A model generated the notes under the pieces. The model had not been told where the DNA came from, searched no databases, and worked only from the letters and a program-made list of their open reading frames with translations. Shown here piece after piece: positions 1 to 10,094 of a DNA stretch of 64,000 bases. The position numbers were made by a program, and so were the translations under genes. The stretch's first letter is position 1. Every line of letters starts with the position of its first letter. Origin of the DNA: Caballeronia humi (GTDB taxonomy: Bacteria > Pseudomonadota > Gammaproteobacteria > Burkholderiales > Burkholderiaceae); NCBI RefSeq assembly GCF_001544475.1, contig NZ_FCNW02000016.1:61158-125157 (forward strand), written 5' to 3'.

Positions 1-2
1 CG

Positions 3-2375
3 CCCCGCCGGCGGCGGGCGCTGCTCGTCATCCCCGTGCTCGGAACGCTCGTGCTCGTTCTCCTGTGGACGGTGATCTTCGCGCGGCTGTCGGTCGAGAA
101 AGAAGCGACGACGCATGAATCGATGGCATCGGCCGCGATCCTTTCTTCAGCACTCGAACAGCACACGATCAAGGCGATTCATCAGGTCGATCAGGTCACG
201 CGCTTCGTCAAGTACGAGTATGAAAAGTCGCCGGACAACTTCAACCTGATTGGCACGGTGGAAAAAGGCGTCGTGCAAAGCGACACGCTCGTGCAGGTTT
301 CACTGATCGACGAATACGGCACGCTCGTCGCCAACACCGCTGACCCGCATCCGAAACCGATCGACCTCTCCGATCGCGAGCACTTCAAGATCCACGCGCA
401 TTCCAACGACGATCTGCTCTACATCAGCCGACCGGTGCGCGGACGCGTCTCCGGCTTGTGGACGCTGCAGATCACGCGGCGCCTGAATCACCCGGACGGT
501 TCGTTCGCGGGCGTGGTCGTCGTGTCGGAAGACCCGGCGTACTTCACCAGCGACTTCTACAACGTGGCGTCGATCGGGCGCGAGGGCGTGATCGCCGTCG
601 TCTCCGACAACGGCTCCGTGCTCGCGCGCAACACGGGCGGCGGCGCGGCCGAAGGCTCGGCGACATCGCCCGCGCGCACCGACACGCGCACGCCCGCCGA
701 GCGCGCCCACGGCGACTTCACCGCGAGCGGCGTCTACCCGACGTCCGATCACGCATCGGGCATCTACGTCGATCCGATCGACAACGTGAAGCGCATCGTG
801 TCGTATCGCCATATCGATGGCTATCCGCTCGGCGTGCTGGTCGGTCTATCGGTGAAGGAAGAGTTCATCGACTACAACCACACGCGCAACGTTTATCTCC
901 TGATGGCGACGTTCATCTCGCTCGCGATGCTCGGCTTCTTCGGCGTCGCGACCGGACTGATCGGCAAGCTGCTCGGCCGCGAGCGCGAGATGACGCATCT
1001 CGTCGAATTCGATCTGCTGACGGGGCTGCGCAACCGCTATTCGACACTGCAGGCGCTGCGCCAGGACGTCGCCGATTCCGGCAACCTCGGCCATCTCGCG
1101 CTGCTCTTCATCGATCTCGACAACTTCAAGACCGTGAACGATACGCTCGGCCACAACGCCGGCGACATCGTGTTGCAGATGACGGCATCGCGGCTCGCGG
1201 AGACGGTCGGCGAGAACGGGCGGCTGTCGCGCATCGGCGGCGACGAGTTCGTCGTGGTCGTCAAGGGCGAGGAGGTGGAACGGCGCGCGGTCGAACTGGC
1301 CGAGGCGATCTCGAACATGTTCGCGACGCCCTTCGACGTGCGCGGCAGCGCGTTCGTGCTGCACGCGAGCATCGGCATCGCGCTCTTTTCGGTGTCGAAC
1401 GAGAGCGAGATCGATCTGCTCAAGAAGGCCGATCTCGCGATGTACAGCGCGAAGGACTCGGGCAAGAACTGCTATCAGTTCTATTCGCCGCATCTGTCGC
1501 ATCGCGCCGATCATCTGATGAAGTGGGAGCAGCAACTGCGCGTCGCGCTGACGGAGCGGCAACTCTTCCTAGCCTATCAGCCGAAGATCGATCTGGCGCG
1601 GCGCTGCATCACCGGGTTCGAAGCGCTCGTGCGCTGGAACCATCCGCAGCACGGGCTGATTCCGGCCAACGAGTTCATCCCGGTGGCGGAATCGACCGGG
1701 CTGATCGTGCCGGTCGGCGATTTCGTGATTCATACCGCGTGCATGCAGCTCGCACAATGGCAGCGCGACGGCTATACGGGGCTGTCGCTCGCGGTCAACA
1801 TCTCGGCGGTGCAGTTCTGGCGCGGCGACTTGCTGGAAACCGTCGCGCGCGCGATCAGCGAGAGCGGCATTCCCGCCGACAAGCTCGAACTGGAAATCAC
1901 CGAGACGGTGATGATGGAATATCCGGAGCTCGTGCAGGAGAAGATCGCGGTGTTGAAGCGGCTCGGCGTGCGCATCGCGCTGGACGATTTCGGGACCGGC
2001 TATTCGTCGCTGTCTTATCTGAACCGCTTTTCCGTCGATACGCTCAAGGTCGATCGCTCGTTCATTCAGGCGATTCCCGAAGACCGGAGCGTCTGCGTGA
2101 TGGTGTCGGCGATCATCAATCTGGCGCGATCGCTGGGGCTGACGGTCGTCGTCGAAGGGACGGAGAAGGAAGAGCAGATCCAGTGGCTCGCCGCGCTCGG
2201 ACCGATCGAGGCGCAAGGCTTTCTCTTCTCGCGCCCCGTTCCCGCCGATGGCGTGCAGGCCTTGCTCGACCGCTTCGGCGTGTGCGGCTGGCCGGCGGGC
2301 AAGGCGCCGCGTTCGCGCGACGGGCTCGGCGAGGAGCCTTCGAGCACGGCACTTACCGACGAGCGCGGCGGCTAG
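3..2375 (+). CDS. GGDEF-EAL membrane protein (cyclic-di-GMP turnover), 5' end outside window
   Basis: The reading frame is open from the first bases, so the true start probably lies upstream of the window; GTG at 36 is the first usable start inside it. A membrane segment (about residues 1-15 from that GTG) is followed by a periplasmic dCACHE-like sensor region, a second membrane segment (about 288-310), a GGDEF domain with an intact GGDEF motif near residue 400, and a complete EAL domain. The EAL domain shows FEALVRW, ELEITE, DDFGTGYSS, KVDRSF and AQGF, the residues needed for phosphodiesterase activity. No RxxD inhibitory site precedes GGDEF. The likely role is a membrane sensor that makes or, more probably, degrades cyclic-di-GMP. 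It ends 17 bases from the convergent deacetylase gene. Confidence 0.9.
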   Translation, partial: PRRRRALLVIPVLGTLVLVLLWTVIFARLSVEKEATTHESMASAAILSSALEQHTIKAIHQVDQVTRFVKYEYEKSPDNFNLIGTVEKGVVQSDTLVQVSLIDEYGTLVANTADPHPKPIDLSDREHFKIHAHSNDDLLYISRPVRGRVSGLWTLQITRRLNHPDGSFAGVVVVSEDPAYFTSDFYNVASIGREGVIAVVSDNGSVLARNTGGGAAEGSATSPARTDTRTPAERAHGDFTASGVYPTSDHASGIYVDPIDNVKRIVSYRHIDGYPLGVLVGLSVKEEFIDYNHTRNVYLLMATFISLAMLGFFGVATGLIGKLLGREREMTHLVEFDLLTGLRNRYSTLQALRQDVADSGNLGHLALLFIDLDNFKTVNDTLGHNAGDIVLQMTASRLAETVGENGRLSRIGGDEFVVVVKGEEVERRAVELAEAISNMFATPFDVRGSAFVLHASIGIALFSVSNESEIDLLKKADLAMYSAKDSGKNCYQFYSPHLSHRADHLMKWEQQLRVALTERQLFLAYQPKIDLARRCITGFEALVRWNHPQHGLIPANEFIPVAESTGLIVPVGDFVIHTACMQLAQWQRDGYTGLSLAVNISAVQFWRGDLLETVARAISESGIPADKLELEITETVMMEYPELVQEKIAVLKRLGVRIALDDFGTGYSSLSYLNRFSVDTLKVDRSFIQAIPEDRSVCVMVSAIINLARSLGLTVVVEGTEKEEQIQWLAALGPIEAQGFLFSRPVPADGVQALLDRFGVCGWPAGKAPRSRDGLGEEPSSTALTDERGG

Positions 2376-2392
2376 GTAAAGTCAAGTCAAGC

Positions 2393-3415
2393 TCAGCGCG
2401 GCGCCGCGAAGCCGTTGAAGAACGCCCGGGCATTCGCCTCCAGGCTTTCGATGTGATACCCGCCTTCCTGCACGATCAGCGTCGGCAACCCTAGCCCGCC
2501 GATCGCGCCGCCCAGCCGCCCGAAGCCTTCCGTCGTAACGGCGACCATCGCCTGAGGATCGTCCTTGTAGATGTCGAAGCCGAGCGCGAGCACCAGCGCA
2601 TCCGGCTGGAAGCGCCTGACGGCCCGCGACGCCGACTCCAATTGCTCGAAGAACACCTCTTCGCTCGAACCGTGCGGCATCGGCAGGTTGAGGTTGTAGC
2701 CGTCGCCCTCACCCGCTCCGCGCTCTTCCTCGAATCCCGCCACGGCCGGATAGAAGTTCGTCGGGTCGCCGTGGATCGAGACGTACAGCACGTCGTCGCG
2801 GCCGTAGAAGATTTCCTGCACGCCCTGGCCGTGGTGCATGTCGGTATCCAGGATCGCCACGCGGCCGAAGCGCTCGCGCAACACCTGCGCGCCGATCGCC
2901 GCGTTGTTCAAATAGCAGAAGCCGCCCGCCGCCTCCGCGCGCGCGTGATGGCCGGGCGGACGGCACAGCGCATAGGCTTCGCGCGCACCTTCGTTGATCG
3001 CGGCGGCGCCTGCCACCGCGCTTTGCGCCGACCAGTACGCGGACGTGTACGTATGCGCGCCCACCGGGCAACTGCCATCGGCGAGATAGCGCGCGGCCTG
3101 ACCGAGCACCCCGCGCAACGGATTGCCCTCGCGGATATAAACGTTCGACATCACTTCGTCGCCCCAGTCCTGCGGGATCTTCTTCCACTCGGCGTGCGCT
3201 TCTTCGAGAAAGCGCAGATAGTTCATGCCGTGCACGGCGGAGAGCGGCGCATGGCCGAAGTCTGCGGGCTCGCGGACATCGAAATCGAGCGACTTCGCCG
3301 CTGCAACGAGTCGCAACGCGCGCTCGGGGATTTCCTGCGGCGAGCGCATCTGGCCGCGCGACAGATAGCTGCGCGGATGGTGTTTCAACTGTTCGGGATG
3401 GAAGTAGGTCAGCAT
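2393..3415 (-). CDS. histone deacetylase family protein (acetylpolyamine amidohydrolase-like)
   Basis: This is a 340-residue zinc-dependent deacetylase of the arginase/HDAC fold. Visible signature residues are the RPPGHHA histidine pair, GFCYLNNAA, and the metal-binding DTDMHHGQG followed by the tyrosine/histidine segment YVSIHGDP. Bacterial members of this length usually deacetylate acetylpolyamines or other small N-acetyl amines rather than proteins. It is the third gene of a minus-strand cluster with an M20 amidohydrolase (12 bases upstream) and an MHS-type transporter, which suggests uptake and deacylation of an N-substituted amine or amino acid. The substrate is inference. Confidence 0.88.
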   Translation of the reverse strand: MLTYFHPEQLKHHPRSYLSRGQMRSPQEIPERALRLVAAAKSLDFDVREPADFGHAPLSAVHGMNYLRFLEEAHAEWKKIPQDWGDEVMSNVYIREGNPLRGVLGQAARYLADGSCPVGAHTYTSAYWSAQSAVAGAAAINEGAREAYALCRPPGHHARAEAAGGFCYLNNAAIGAQVLRERFGRVAILDTDMHHGQGVQEIFYGRDDVLYVSIHGDPTNFYPAVAGFEEERGAGEGDGYNLNLPMPHGSSEEVFFEQLESASRAVRRFQPDALVLALGFDIYKDDPQAMVAVTTEGFGRLGGAIGGLGLPTLIVQEGGYHIESLEANARAFFNGFAAPR

Positions 3416-3427
3416 CGTGTTCCTCGT

Positions 3428-4672
3428 TCAGACATCGGCGGGAGCGCGCGCGACGGCCCGCGCGAGCACCGCGTTCAACAGCACGTTCGCGCCATACGCC
3501 ACGTCTTCGGGCAGCGCGTCTTCGGCTTCGTTGTGCGACAGGCCGTCGACGCACGGGATGAACACCATCGCGGTCGGCACGTGACGCGCGAGGTGGATCG
3601 CGTCGTGGCCCGCGCCGCTCACGATGCGCTCGTGCGGGTAGCCGAGGTCCGTCACGGCTTGCTGGACCAGTGCGACGCAATCCGCATCGAAGGGCGTCGC
3701 GGGGCTTGTCCAGTAGGCGTCGATTTCAACGTCCAGCCCGCGCGCCTTCGCGATTTCGCCGAACGCGGCGCGCATGTCGCGCTCCATCGCGTCGATTTGC
3801 GCGTCGTCGGGATGACGCAGATCGACTGTGAACGACACGCGTCCGGCAATCGTATTGCGCGACGAGTTCGGAATCGCGACCTGCCCGATCGTCACGAGCC
3901 CTTGCGGCGCGAAACGCTCCGCGATCGCTTCGAGCCTTAGCGCCATCTCCGCGCTCGCGAACAACGCGTCCCGGCGATACGGCATCGGTGTGGTGCCCGC
4001 GTGCGCGGCGACGCCGGTCACGGCGACGTCGAGCCAGCGGATCGCCTGCCCGCCCGTGACGACGCCGATCGGCTTGCCGTGGCTCTCCAGCACCGGTCCC
4101 TGTTCGATATGCGCTTCGAAGTAGGCATCGACCGGCTGGCCGGTTGCCTGGCGCTCGCCCGCGTAGCCGCTTTGCCTGAGCGCATCGCGTAACGTGATGC
4201 CGTCCGCATCCTTTGTGTCGAGCGCCGTCTGCAACGGCGTCGCGCCGACGAACACCGCCGAGCCGAGCATCGCCGGCGTGAAGCGCGCGCCTTCCTCGTT
4301 GGTCCACGAGACGATTTCGAGCGGCTTCTCCGTGACGATGCCGTGATCGTTCAGCGTGCGCACGAGTTCGAGCGCGGCAAGCACGCCGTAGACGCCGTCG
4401 AAGCGCCCACCTTCGGGCTGCGTATCGAGGTGGCTGCCGATCAGCACGGGCTTCTGAGTCTTGTCCAACCCTTCGCGCCGCGCGAACAGGTTGCCCACTT
4501 CGTCGACGCTGACCGCCATCTCCGCCTCGCGGCACCATTTCGCGAATAGATCGCGGCCGCGGCGGTCGTCATCGGTGAGTGCGAGGCGGCGCACGCCACC
4601 CTTTTCCGTCGCGCCGACTTGCGCCATTTCCATCAGGCTCGCCCACAGACGCGGGCCATTCACTTGCAACAT
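3428..4672 (-). CDS. Zn-dependent M20-family amidohydrolase (N-carbamoyl-amino acid hydrolase/allantoate amidohydrolase type)
   Basis: The 414-residue protein carries the metal ligands of the carbamoylase branch of peptidase family M20: GSHLDTQPEGGRFDG (about residues 80-94), TNEEGARF, EAHIEQGP, the dimer-domain GGQAIRW, and C-terminal GAGHDA and LSHNEAE. Family members hydrolyse N-carbamoyl-L-amino acids, ureidopropionate or allantoate to release CO2 and ammonia. No hydantoinase or allantoin genes are adjacent, so the exact substrate is open. It lies 27 bases after the MFS gene and 12 before the deacetylase gene, probably as one transcript. Confidence 0.9.
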   Translation of the reverse strand: MLQVNGPRLWASLMEMAQVGATEKGGVRRLALTDDDRRGRDLFAKWCREAEMAVSVDEVGNLFARREGLDKTQKPVLIGSHLDTQPEGGRFDGVYGVLAALELVRTLNDHGIVTEKPLEIVSWTNEEGARFTPAMLGSAVFVGATPLQTALDTKDADGITLRDALRQSGYAGERQATGQPVDAYFEAHIEQGPVLESHGKPIGVVTGGQAIRWLDVAVTGVAAHAGTTPMPYRRDALFASAEMALRLEAIAERFAPQGLVTIGQVAIPNSSRNTIAGRVSFTVDLRHPDDAQIDAMERDMRAAFGEIAKARGLDVEIDAYWTSPATPFDADCVALVQQAVTDLGYPHERIVSGAGHDAIHLARHVPTAMVFIPCVDGLSHNEAEDALPEDVAYGANVLLNAVLARAVARAPADV

Positions 4673-4699
4673 GTCTTTCGATCCTCGTAACGGAAAAGG

Positions 4700-6085
4700 T
4701 CAGCGCGACGGCACGGCGTCGAGCGCATCGGCGCGGCGGTGCTTGAGCGCATCAAGCGCGACGATGCACACGAGCGACAGGCCAGCCAGGCACGTATAGA
4801 ACACCGCGAGCGGCCACCACTGCCCAGTGAATTTATGCGCGAGATACGTGCCGACGAGCGGCGTCAAACCACCGGCGATCGCGCCGCACACCTGATACGA
4901 CAGCGAAATAGCCGAGTAGCGCACGCGCGTCGGGAAGACGCCCGACACGAAGCCCGCGATCACCGAATAGAAGCTCGACATGCAGATCACCGCGAGCGCG
5001 ATGCCGACGATCATCGACATCCGGTCGCCGCTTTGCACGAAGATGAACATCGGGTACGGCGAGATCATCGCGCAGGTCGCAGCGAGCTTGAGGAAGCGCG
5101 CGCCGCCGAGTTTCTCCGCGAGATACGCGGCGAGCGGCTGCGACAGGAACTGGATGATCGCGACCACGAACAGGCAATCGAGGATCATCGATTTCGTCAC
5201 GCCGACGTACTGCGTCGTGTATGAAATCATGAACGTGTTGGTGAAATAGACGCCCGCGATGCCGATCGTGTTCGCGCCGATGCACAGCGCCACGAGCGTG
5301 CCCGAGTTGCGGAACACCTCGGCGATCGGCAGCTCGACGGTGCGCTTCATCTGCTTCTCGCGCTCGAACTCGGGCGACTCGTTCACGCCGAGCCGGATGA
5401 AGATGCCGACGATCAGCAGCACCGCGCTCGCGAGAAACGGCAGGCGCCAGCCCCACGCGATGAAGTCGGCGTGCTCCATCGACGTCACCGCACGGAACGC
5501 GACGAGCGACAGGATCAGGCCCGCCGGGCTGCCGAGCTGCGCGAACGACGCGAAGAACGTGCGGCGGCCTTCCGGCGCGTGTTCGCCCGCCATCAGCACC
5601 GCGCCGCCCCACTCGCCGCCGACCGCGATACCCTGCACCACGCGCAGGAGCACGAGCAGCACGGGCGCAAGCAAACCCACCTTCGTGTAGCTCGGCAACA
5701 GCCCGACACACACGGTCGCGACGCCCATCATCATCAGCGTGGTCATCAGCGCTTTCTTGCGGCCGATCTTGTCGCCAAGATGCCCGAACACGATGCCGCC
5801 GAGCGGCCGCGCGAAAAAGCCGACGGCGAACGTCGCGAACGATGCCATCGTGCTCACGAACGGATCGTGCGACGGAAAGTACAGCTCGCCAAAGACGAGC
5901 GCGGCGGCGGTCGCGTAGATGTAGAAGTCGTACCACTCGATCATCGTGCCGATGAACGCCGCGGCGGCGGCGCGCACCGGCTGGCGGGTTGTTTGCTGGG
6001 ATGGACTCACCGGATGGCTCCTGTCGTTGATCGGGCGCGCGGCTTTGTTTGAATCGCGCAGAGTGAGGGTTTTATCGCCAGCCAT
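4700..6085 (-). CDS. MFS transporter, metabolite:H+ symporter (MHS) type
   Basis: A 461-residue polytopic membrane protein with about 12 hydrophobic segments. The motif GTMIEWYDFYIYATAAALVF in the first helix and GHLGDKIGRKKAL in the loop between helices 2 and 3 are characteristic of the MHS group (ShiA, ProP, KgtP), which imports organic acids, betaines or shikimate with protons. The first Met gives an unusually long 40-residue cytoplasmic tail; a GTG start nearer QQTTRQ is possible. It heads the minus-strand cluster with two hydrolases and is divergent from a LysR gene, so it is probably the inducible importer of the substrate handled by them. Confidence 0.9.
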   Translation of the reverse strand: MAGDKTLTLRDSNKAARPINDRSHPVSPSQQTTRQPVRAAAAAFIGTMIEWYDFYIYATAAALVFGELYFPSHDPFVSTMASFATFAVGFFARPLGGIVFGHLGDKIGRKKALMTTLMMMGVATVCVGLLPSYTKVGLLAPVLLVLLRVVQGIAVGGEWGGAVLMAGEHAPEGRRTFFASFAQLGSPAGLILSLVAFRAVTSMEHADFIAWGWRLPFLASAVLLIVGIFIRLGVNESPEFEREKQMKRTVELPIAEVFRNSGTLVALCIGANTIGIAGVYFTNTFMISYTTQYVGVTKSMILDCLFVVAIIQFLSQPLAAYLAEKLGGARFLKLAATCAMISPYPMFIFVQSGDRMSMIVGIALAVICMSSFYSVIAGFVSGVFPTRVRYSAISLSYQVCGAIAGGLTPLVGTYLAHKFTGQWWPLAVFYTCLAGLSLVCIVALDALKHRRADALDAVPSR

Positions 6086-6088
6086 AAA

Positions 6089-6138
6089 ACATTAGTCAAA
6101 TTTCGGTTTATTATCTTCCGTATAATTTTTGCTAATGT
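6089..6138. promoter_or_regulatory. Inverted repeat between divergent LysR and MFS genes
   Basis: ACATTAG (6089-6095) is repeated in inverse orientation as CTAATGT (6132-6138). The similarity extends inward, matching at 12 of 15 positions per arm. The AT-rich 66-base intergenic space between two divergent starts is where a LysR protein would bind to control both itself and the transporter operon. Confidence 0.45.
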
Positions 6139-6151
6139 CGAGGGCAAAACG

Positions 6152-7120
6152 ATGACCCAGCTCCGCGTCGATGTTGCGCGCTTTCTGAACGACCGGCTCG
6201 ACTGGAACCTGTTGCGCACGTTCCTCGTGATCATGCAGGAGCGCAGTGTGAGCCGCGCCGCCGCCCGTTTGCACCTGACGCAGCCGGCCGTGAGTCAGGC
6301 GTTGAAGCGTCTCGAAGACACGCTCGGGCGCAATCTGATCCAGCGGCGCGGGCCGCATTTCGAGCCGACGCGCGCGGGTGAGGAGGTGTATCGGATTGCG
6401 AGCGATATCTACGGTCATATGTCGCGGCTCGAAACCGAACTCGACGACAAGACCGATGACATCACCGGTTCAATTCGGCTACTCACCGTGAGCCGCATCG
6501 ATTCGGCCGTGTACGACGAGTTTCTCGCGGAGTTTCACCGCACGTATCCGCGTATCGATTTGCATATCGAGGTGATGCGCTCGTCGGACATCATCTCGTC
6601 GCTATTGCAGAAGACCGCGACGGCGGGTCTTGGCCTGTGCCGCACGCCCGTCGACAAGCTCGAGCAGCGCTGTTTTTTGCGACAGCGGTACGCGATTTTC
6701 TGCGGGCGGCATCATCGGTTGTTCGGGCGCCAGGCGCTCACGATGGACGACCTGCTCACCGAGAATTTCGTGTCGTTCACGAGCGACCAGATCGGCGACA
6801 GCCTCTCGCCGCTCACCGTCTTTCGCGATCAGCGCGGGTTCACGGGGCGGATCGTGGCGGCATCGCCGAGTCTGGATGAAGTGCGGCGGCTGATCTTTGC
6901 GGGGTTCGGGATCGGTTGCTTGCCGGAGCACATCGTGCGCGATGACATCGCGCAGCAAAGGCTCTGGCGCCTGCCGCCGGAAGAAGGACTGGCCGACGTC
7001 GATATCCATCTGCTTTGGCATCGCGCGCGCAAGATGAACGCGGCCGAACAGGCGTTTCTAGACAGCATGGAGCGGACGATGCAGCGTTATTCGTTGCCGG
7101 AGCGGCTGGGGTCGCGGTGA
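6152..7120 (+). CDS. LysR-family transcriptional regulator
   Basis: The 322-residue protein has an N-terminal winged helix (LDWNLLRTFLVIMQERSVSR then AAARLHLTQPAVSQALKRLE, about residues 15-70) and a LysR substrate-binding domain. The N-terminus is about 12 residues longer than most LysR proteins; ATG at 6152 is the first start in the frame after the intergenic repeat. Its position, divergent from the MHS transporter/amidohydrolase/deacetylase cluster, marks it as their likely regulator, responding to a ligand I cannot name. Confidence 0.92.
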   Translation: MTQLRVDVARFLNDRLDWNLLRTFLVIMQERSVSRAAARLHLTQPAVSQALKRLEDTLGRNLIQRRGPHFEPTRAGEEVYRIASDIYGHMSRLETELDDKTDDITGSIRLLTVSRIDSAVYDEFLAEFHRTYPRIDLHIEVMRSSDIISSLLQKTATAGLGLCRTPVDKLEQRCFLRQRYAIFCGRHHRLFGRQALTMDDLLTENFVSFTSDQIGDSLSPLTVFRDQRGFTGRIVAASPSLDEVRRLIFAGFGIGCLPEHIVRDDIAQQRLWRLPPEEGLADVDIHLLWHRARKMNAAEQAFLDSMERTMQRYSLPERLGSR

Positions 7121-7122
7121 GC

Positions 7123-7581
7123 TTAGAAGCCGCGCGACAACACCGCCGTCCCGACCGTCACGACACCCAGCACGAGATTCACGACGACGAGCCGCCGCAC
7201 CGTGCCGACCGCGCGTGCGCCGTCGGGCCAGTTCTGCGCCTGCACGGCGCGACGGATACGCGGAAACACGGCGAAGCGGATATGTCCGAAGATCAGCATC
7301 ATTACGATGCCGAGGCCCGCCATCGTGTGCAGCGGCCACGCGGCATGCGCACCGCCGTATTGCGTGAGCAGGAAACCGCCGGTGAGCAGGATCACGATGA
7401 CGGACCCCGCGACCCAGTTGAAGAACCGCGCGAATACGGATTCCCAGAGCGGCAGGCGCGATTGCGGCGTGAGATCGCCGAGCGCCGGGCGCAGGCAGAA
7501 GTGCGCGAACACCATCCCGCCCAACCAGACGGCGACGCCGAGCAAATGCAGAAAGAGCGCCGCTTCGATGGCTTTGGTCAT
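7123..7581 (-). CDS. CopD-like small integral membrane protein
   Basis: With the start at 7581 (MTKAIEAALFLHLLGVAVWL) this is a 152-residue protein with four hydrophobic segments. The pattern HLLGVAVWLGGMVFAHF with a conserved histidine, and a later HTMAGLGIVMMLIFGH, resemble the CopD/DUF4149-type family of heme- or copper-associated membrane proteins. The frame is open further upstream, but that extension is proline- and arginine-rich and unlikely to be translated. It converges with the LysR gene, 2 bases away. Function is uncertain. Confidence 0.8.
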   Translation of the reverse strand: MTKAIEAALFLHLLGVAVWLGGMVFAHFCLRPALGDLTPQSRLPLWESVFARFFNWVAGSVIVILLTGGFLLTQYGGAHAAWPLHTMAGLGIVMMLIFGHIRFAVFPRIRRAVQAQNWPDGARAVGTVRRLVVVNLVLGVVTVGTAVLSRGF

Positions 7582-7713
7582 TGTGTTTCCGTGAATGAAT
7601 CGGATGCCGGGGATGGGCGTTCGACTGGACCCGTCGGCACCAGTTCCGGCATCGGAAAAAGAAACGCCGCGCTGCGTTGTTACGCAGCGCGGCGTGATGA
7701 ACACGAGATCAGC

Positions 7714-10059
7714 TTAGAACACCGGCCGCAGTTCGCTCACCTTGAGCGTAGCGTCGGGCGCGCGGCCCTTGCGCGCCCGCTTGCCGACGTGCAGTTCCAG
7801 CGACGACCCTGCGAGCTTCTCCTCGCGCGCCTTGCCGCCGCGTCCCGTGCCGATCAGCACGACGCCCTTCGGATCGATCGCGAGCGCCTGCTTGAGCGTC
7901 TCCTTCGGATCGAGCGCGATCAGAATGACCCCGCGTCCGCCGCCGGAGAGCGTCTTCATCTCGTCCATGCCGAACACGAGCAGCCGCCCGCCCGACGACA
8001 GACACGCGACCTGCGTCGCGCCCGGCACGACCGGCATCGGCGCGAGCGGCGCGGCGCCTTCGTCGATCGTCATGAACGACTTGCCCGCCTTCACGCGGCT
8101 CACCATGTCGCCGAGCCTGGCCATGAAGCCGAAGCCGTTGCTCGACGCGAGCAGCAACGGCTGGTCCACCGCCGCCGCGTAGTAATGCAGCAGATGCGAG
8201 CCCGATTCGAGCTCGATCAGCGACGTGACCGGCACGCCGTCGCCGCGTCCGCCCGGCAGCATCGCGACGGGCACGGAATAAACGCGCCCGTTGCTGCCCC
8301 ACGCGATCAGCATGTCGGGCGTGCGCGCCTGGAACGCAGCATAAAGACCGTCGCCGGCCTTGAACTGGAAGCCCGCCGGATCGAGCCCGTGGCCCTTCAG
8401 CGCGCGCACCCAGCCCTTCTGCGACACGACCACCGTCACCGGTTCGTCGACCACGCGCGCTTCGAACGTCGCGCGCTTTTCCTGCTGGATCAGCGTGCGG
8501 CGATCGTCGCCGTATTGCTTCGCGTCGGCTTCGATTTCCTTGATGAGCAGACGCTTCATCGCCGCGTCACTGTTGAGCAATTCTTCGAGCTTCCCCTTTT
8601 CTTCGCGCAGCTCCTTCAGCTCCTGCTCGATCTTGATCGCCTCCAGCCGCGCAAGCTGCCGCAGACGGATGTCGAGGATGTCGTCGGCCTGACGCTCGGA
8701 GAGCCTGAACGCGTCCATCAGCGCCTGCTTCGGTTCGTCGGCCTCGCGGATGATGCGGATCACCTCGTCGATATTCAGGAAGACGATCATCCGCCCTTCG
8801 AGAATATGGATGCGGTCGTTCACTTTGCCCAGACGATGCTGCGTGCGCCGCGTCACCGTGACGAAGCGGAACCCGACCCACTCGTGCAGGATTTCGCTGA
8901 TGCCCTTCTGACGCGGCCGGCCATCGGTGCCGATCATCACGAGGTTGATCGCCGCGTTCGATTCGAGGCTCGTATGCGCGAGCAGCGAATTGACGAACTC
9001 CGTCTGGTCGATGCGGCTCGACTTCGGCTCGAACACGAGACGCACGGGCGCGTCCTTGCCGGATTCGTCGCGCACGGTGTCGAGGAGCGCGAGCAGCGTC
9101 TGCTTCGTCTGCAACTGGTCGGGCGTGAGCGCCTTCTTGCCGAGCTTGATCTTCGGGTTGGTCAGTTCTTCGATTTCCTCGAGCACCTTCTGTCCCGACG
9201 CACTCGGCGGCAACTCGGTGATGACGAGCTGCCACTGGCCGCGCGCGAGGTCTTCGATCTTCCAGCGCGCGCGCACCTTCAGGCTGCCGCGCCCGATCTC
9301 ATAGGCCGCCGCGATTTCCGCCTGCGACGAGATGATCTGCCCGCCGCCGGGAAAATCCGGCCCGGGGATGCGGTCCATCAGCGCGGCGTGGCTGATCTTC
9401 GGATCGCGGATCATCGCGACCGCCGCGCCCGCGACTTCGCGCAGGTTGTGCGACGGAATCTCCGTAGCCAAACCGACCGCAATGCCCGATGCGCCGTTGA
9501 GCAGCAGGAACGGCAGGCGCGCGGGCAGCAGCTTCGGCTCCTCGAACGAGCCGTCGTAGTTCGGCATGAAATCGACGGTGCCCTGATCGATTTCATCGAG
9601 CAGGAGTTTCGCGATCGGCGTGAGGCGCGCTTCGGTGTAGCGCATGGCCGCGGCGCCGTCGCCGTCGCGCGAGCCGAAGTTGCCCTGGCCGTCGATCAGC
9701 GGATAGCGCATCGAGAAGTCCTGCGCGAGACGCACGAGCGCGTCGTACGCCGACTGGTCGCCGTGCGGGTGATATTTGCCGAGCACGTCGCCGACGACGC
9801 GCGCCGACTTCACCGGCTTCGCCGTATTGGCGAGGCCCATTTCGTTCATCGCGAAAAGGATGCGGCGCTGCACGGGCTTTTGCCCGTCCGATACGTCGGG
9901 GAGCGCGCGGCCCTTGACCACGCTCACCGCATAGTCGAGGTAGGCGCGTTCCGCGTAGTCGCCGAGGGTCAGTTGCTCGCCTTCAGGCGCGGCTTCCTGG
10001 TCGGCGAAGAGATCGTCTGTGATTCCCATCGTGTTTCCGTGTTTTTTGCATTTCGCCAT
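7714..10059 (-). CDS. parC: DNA topoisomerase IV subunit A
   Basis: A 781-residue type IIA topoisomerase A subunit. It has the winged-helix/tower core with GKYHPHGD, the catalytic tyrosine in AAMRYTEAR, and [16 protein letters not shown] near the N-terminus; the C-terminal part is a beta-pinwheel as in ParC. With ParE it decatenates replicated chromosomes. At the quinolone hot spot that is Ser80/Glu84 in E. coli ParC the sequence reads [12 protein letters not shown], i.e. Gln and Asp. A second possible start, MGITDDLF at 10029, lies 10 codons in. It follows parE by 35 bases in the same operon. Confidence 0.97.
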   Translation of the reverse strand: MAKCKKHGNTMGITDDLFADQEAAPEGEQLTLGDYAERAYLDYAVSVVKGRALPDVSDGQKPVQRRILFAMNEMGLANTAKPVKSARVVGDVLGKYHPHGDQSAYDALVRLAQDFSMRYPLIDGQGNFGSRDGDGAAAMRYTEARLTPIAKLLLDEIDQGTVDFMPNYDGSFEEPKLLPARLPFLLLNGASGIAVGLATEIPSHNLREVAGAAVAMIRDPKISHAALMDRIPGPDFPGGGQIISSQAEIAAAYEIGRGSLKVRARWKIEDLARGQWQLVITELPPSASGQKVLEEIEELTNPKIKLGKKALTPDQLQTKQTLLALLDTVRDESGKDAPVRLVFEPKSSRIDQTEFVNSLLAHTSLESNAAINLVMIGTDGRPRQKGISEILHEWVGFRFVTVTRRTQHRLGKVNDRIHILEGRMIVFLNIDEVIRIIREADEPKQALMDAFRLSERQADDILDIRLRQLARLEAIKIEQELKELREEKGKLEELLNSDAAMKRLLIKEIEADAKQYGDDRRTLIQQEKRATFEARVVDEPVTVVVSQKGWVRALKGHGLDPAGFQFKAGDGLYAAFQARTPDMLIAWGSNGRVYSVPVAMLPGGRGDGVPVTSLIELESGSHLLHYYAAAVDQPLLLASSNGFGFMARLGDMVSRVKAGKSFMTIDEGAAPLAPMPVVPGATQVACLSSGGRLLVFGMDEMKTLSGGGRGVILIALDPKETLKQALAIDPKGVVLIGTGRGGKAREEKLAGSSLELHVGKRARKGRAPDATLKVSELRPVF

Positions 10060-10094
10060 GCGGGCGATGGCGTGCTTCGGTTCGGCTTACGCGG

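Noticed and set aside
2642..3940. Long open frame opposite the deacetylase gene
   Set aside because: High-GC DNA gives open antisense frames; it is Arg/His-rich with no family features and the minus-strand gene has catalytic motifs.
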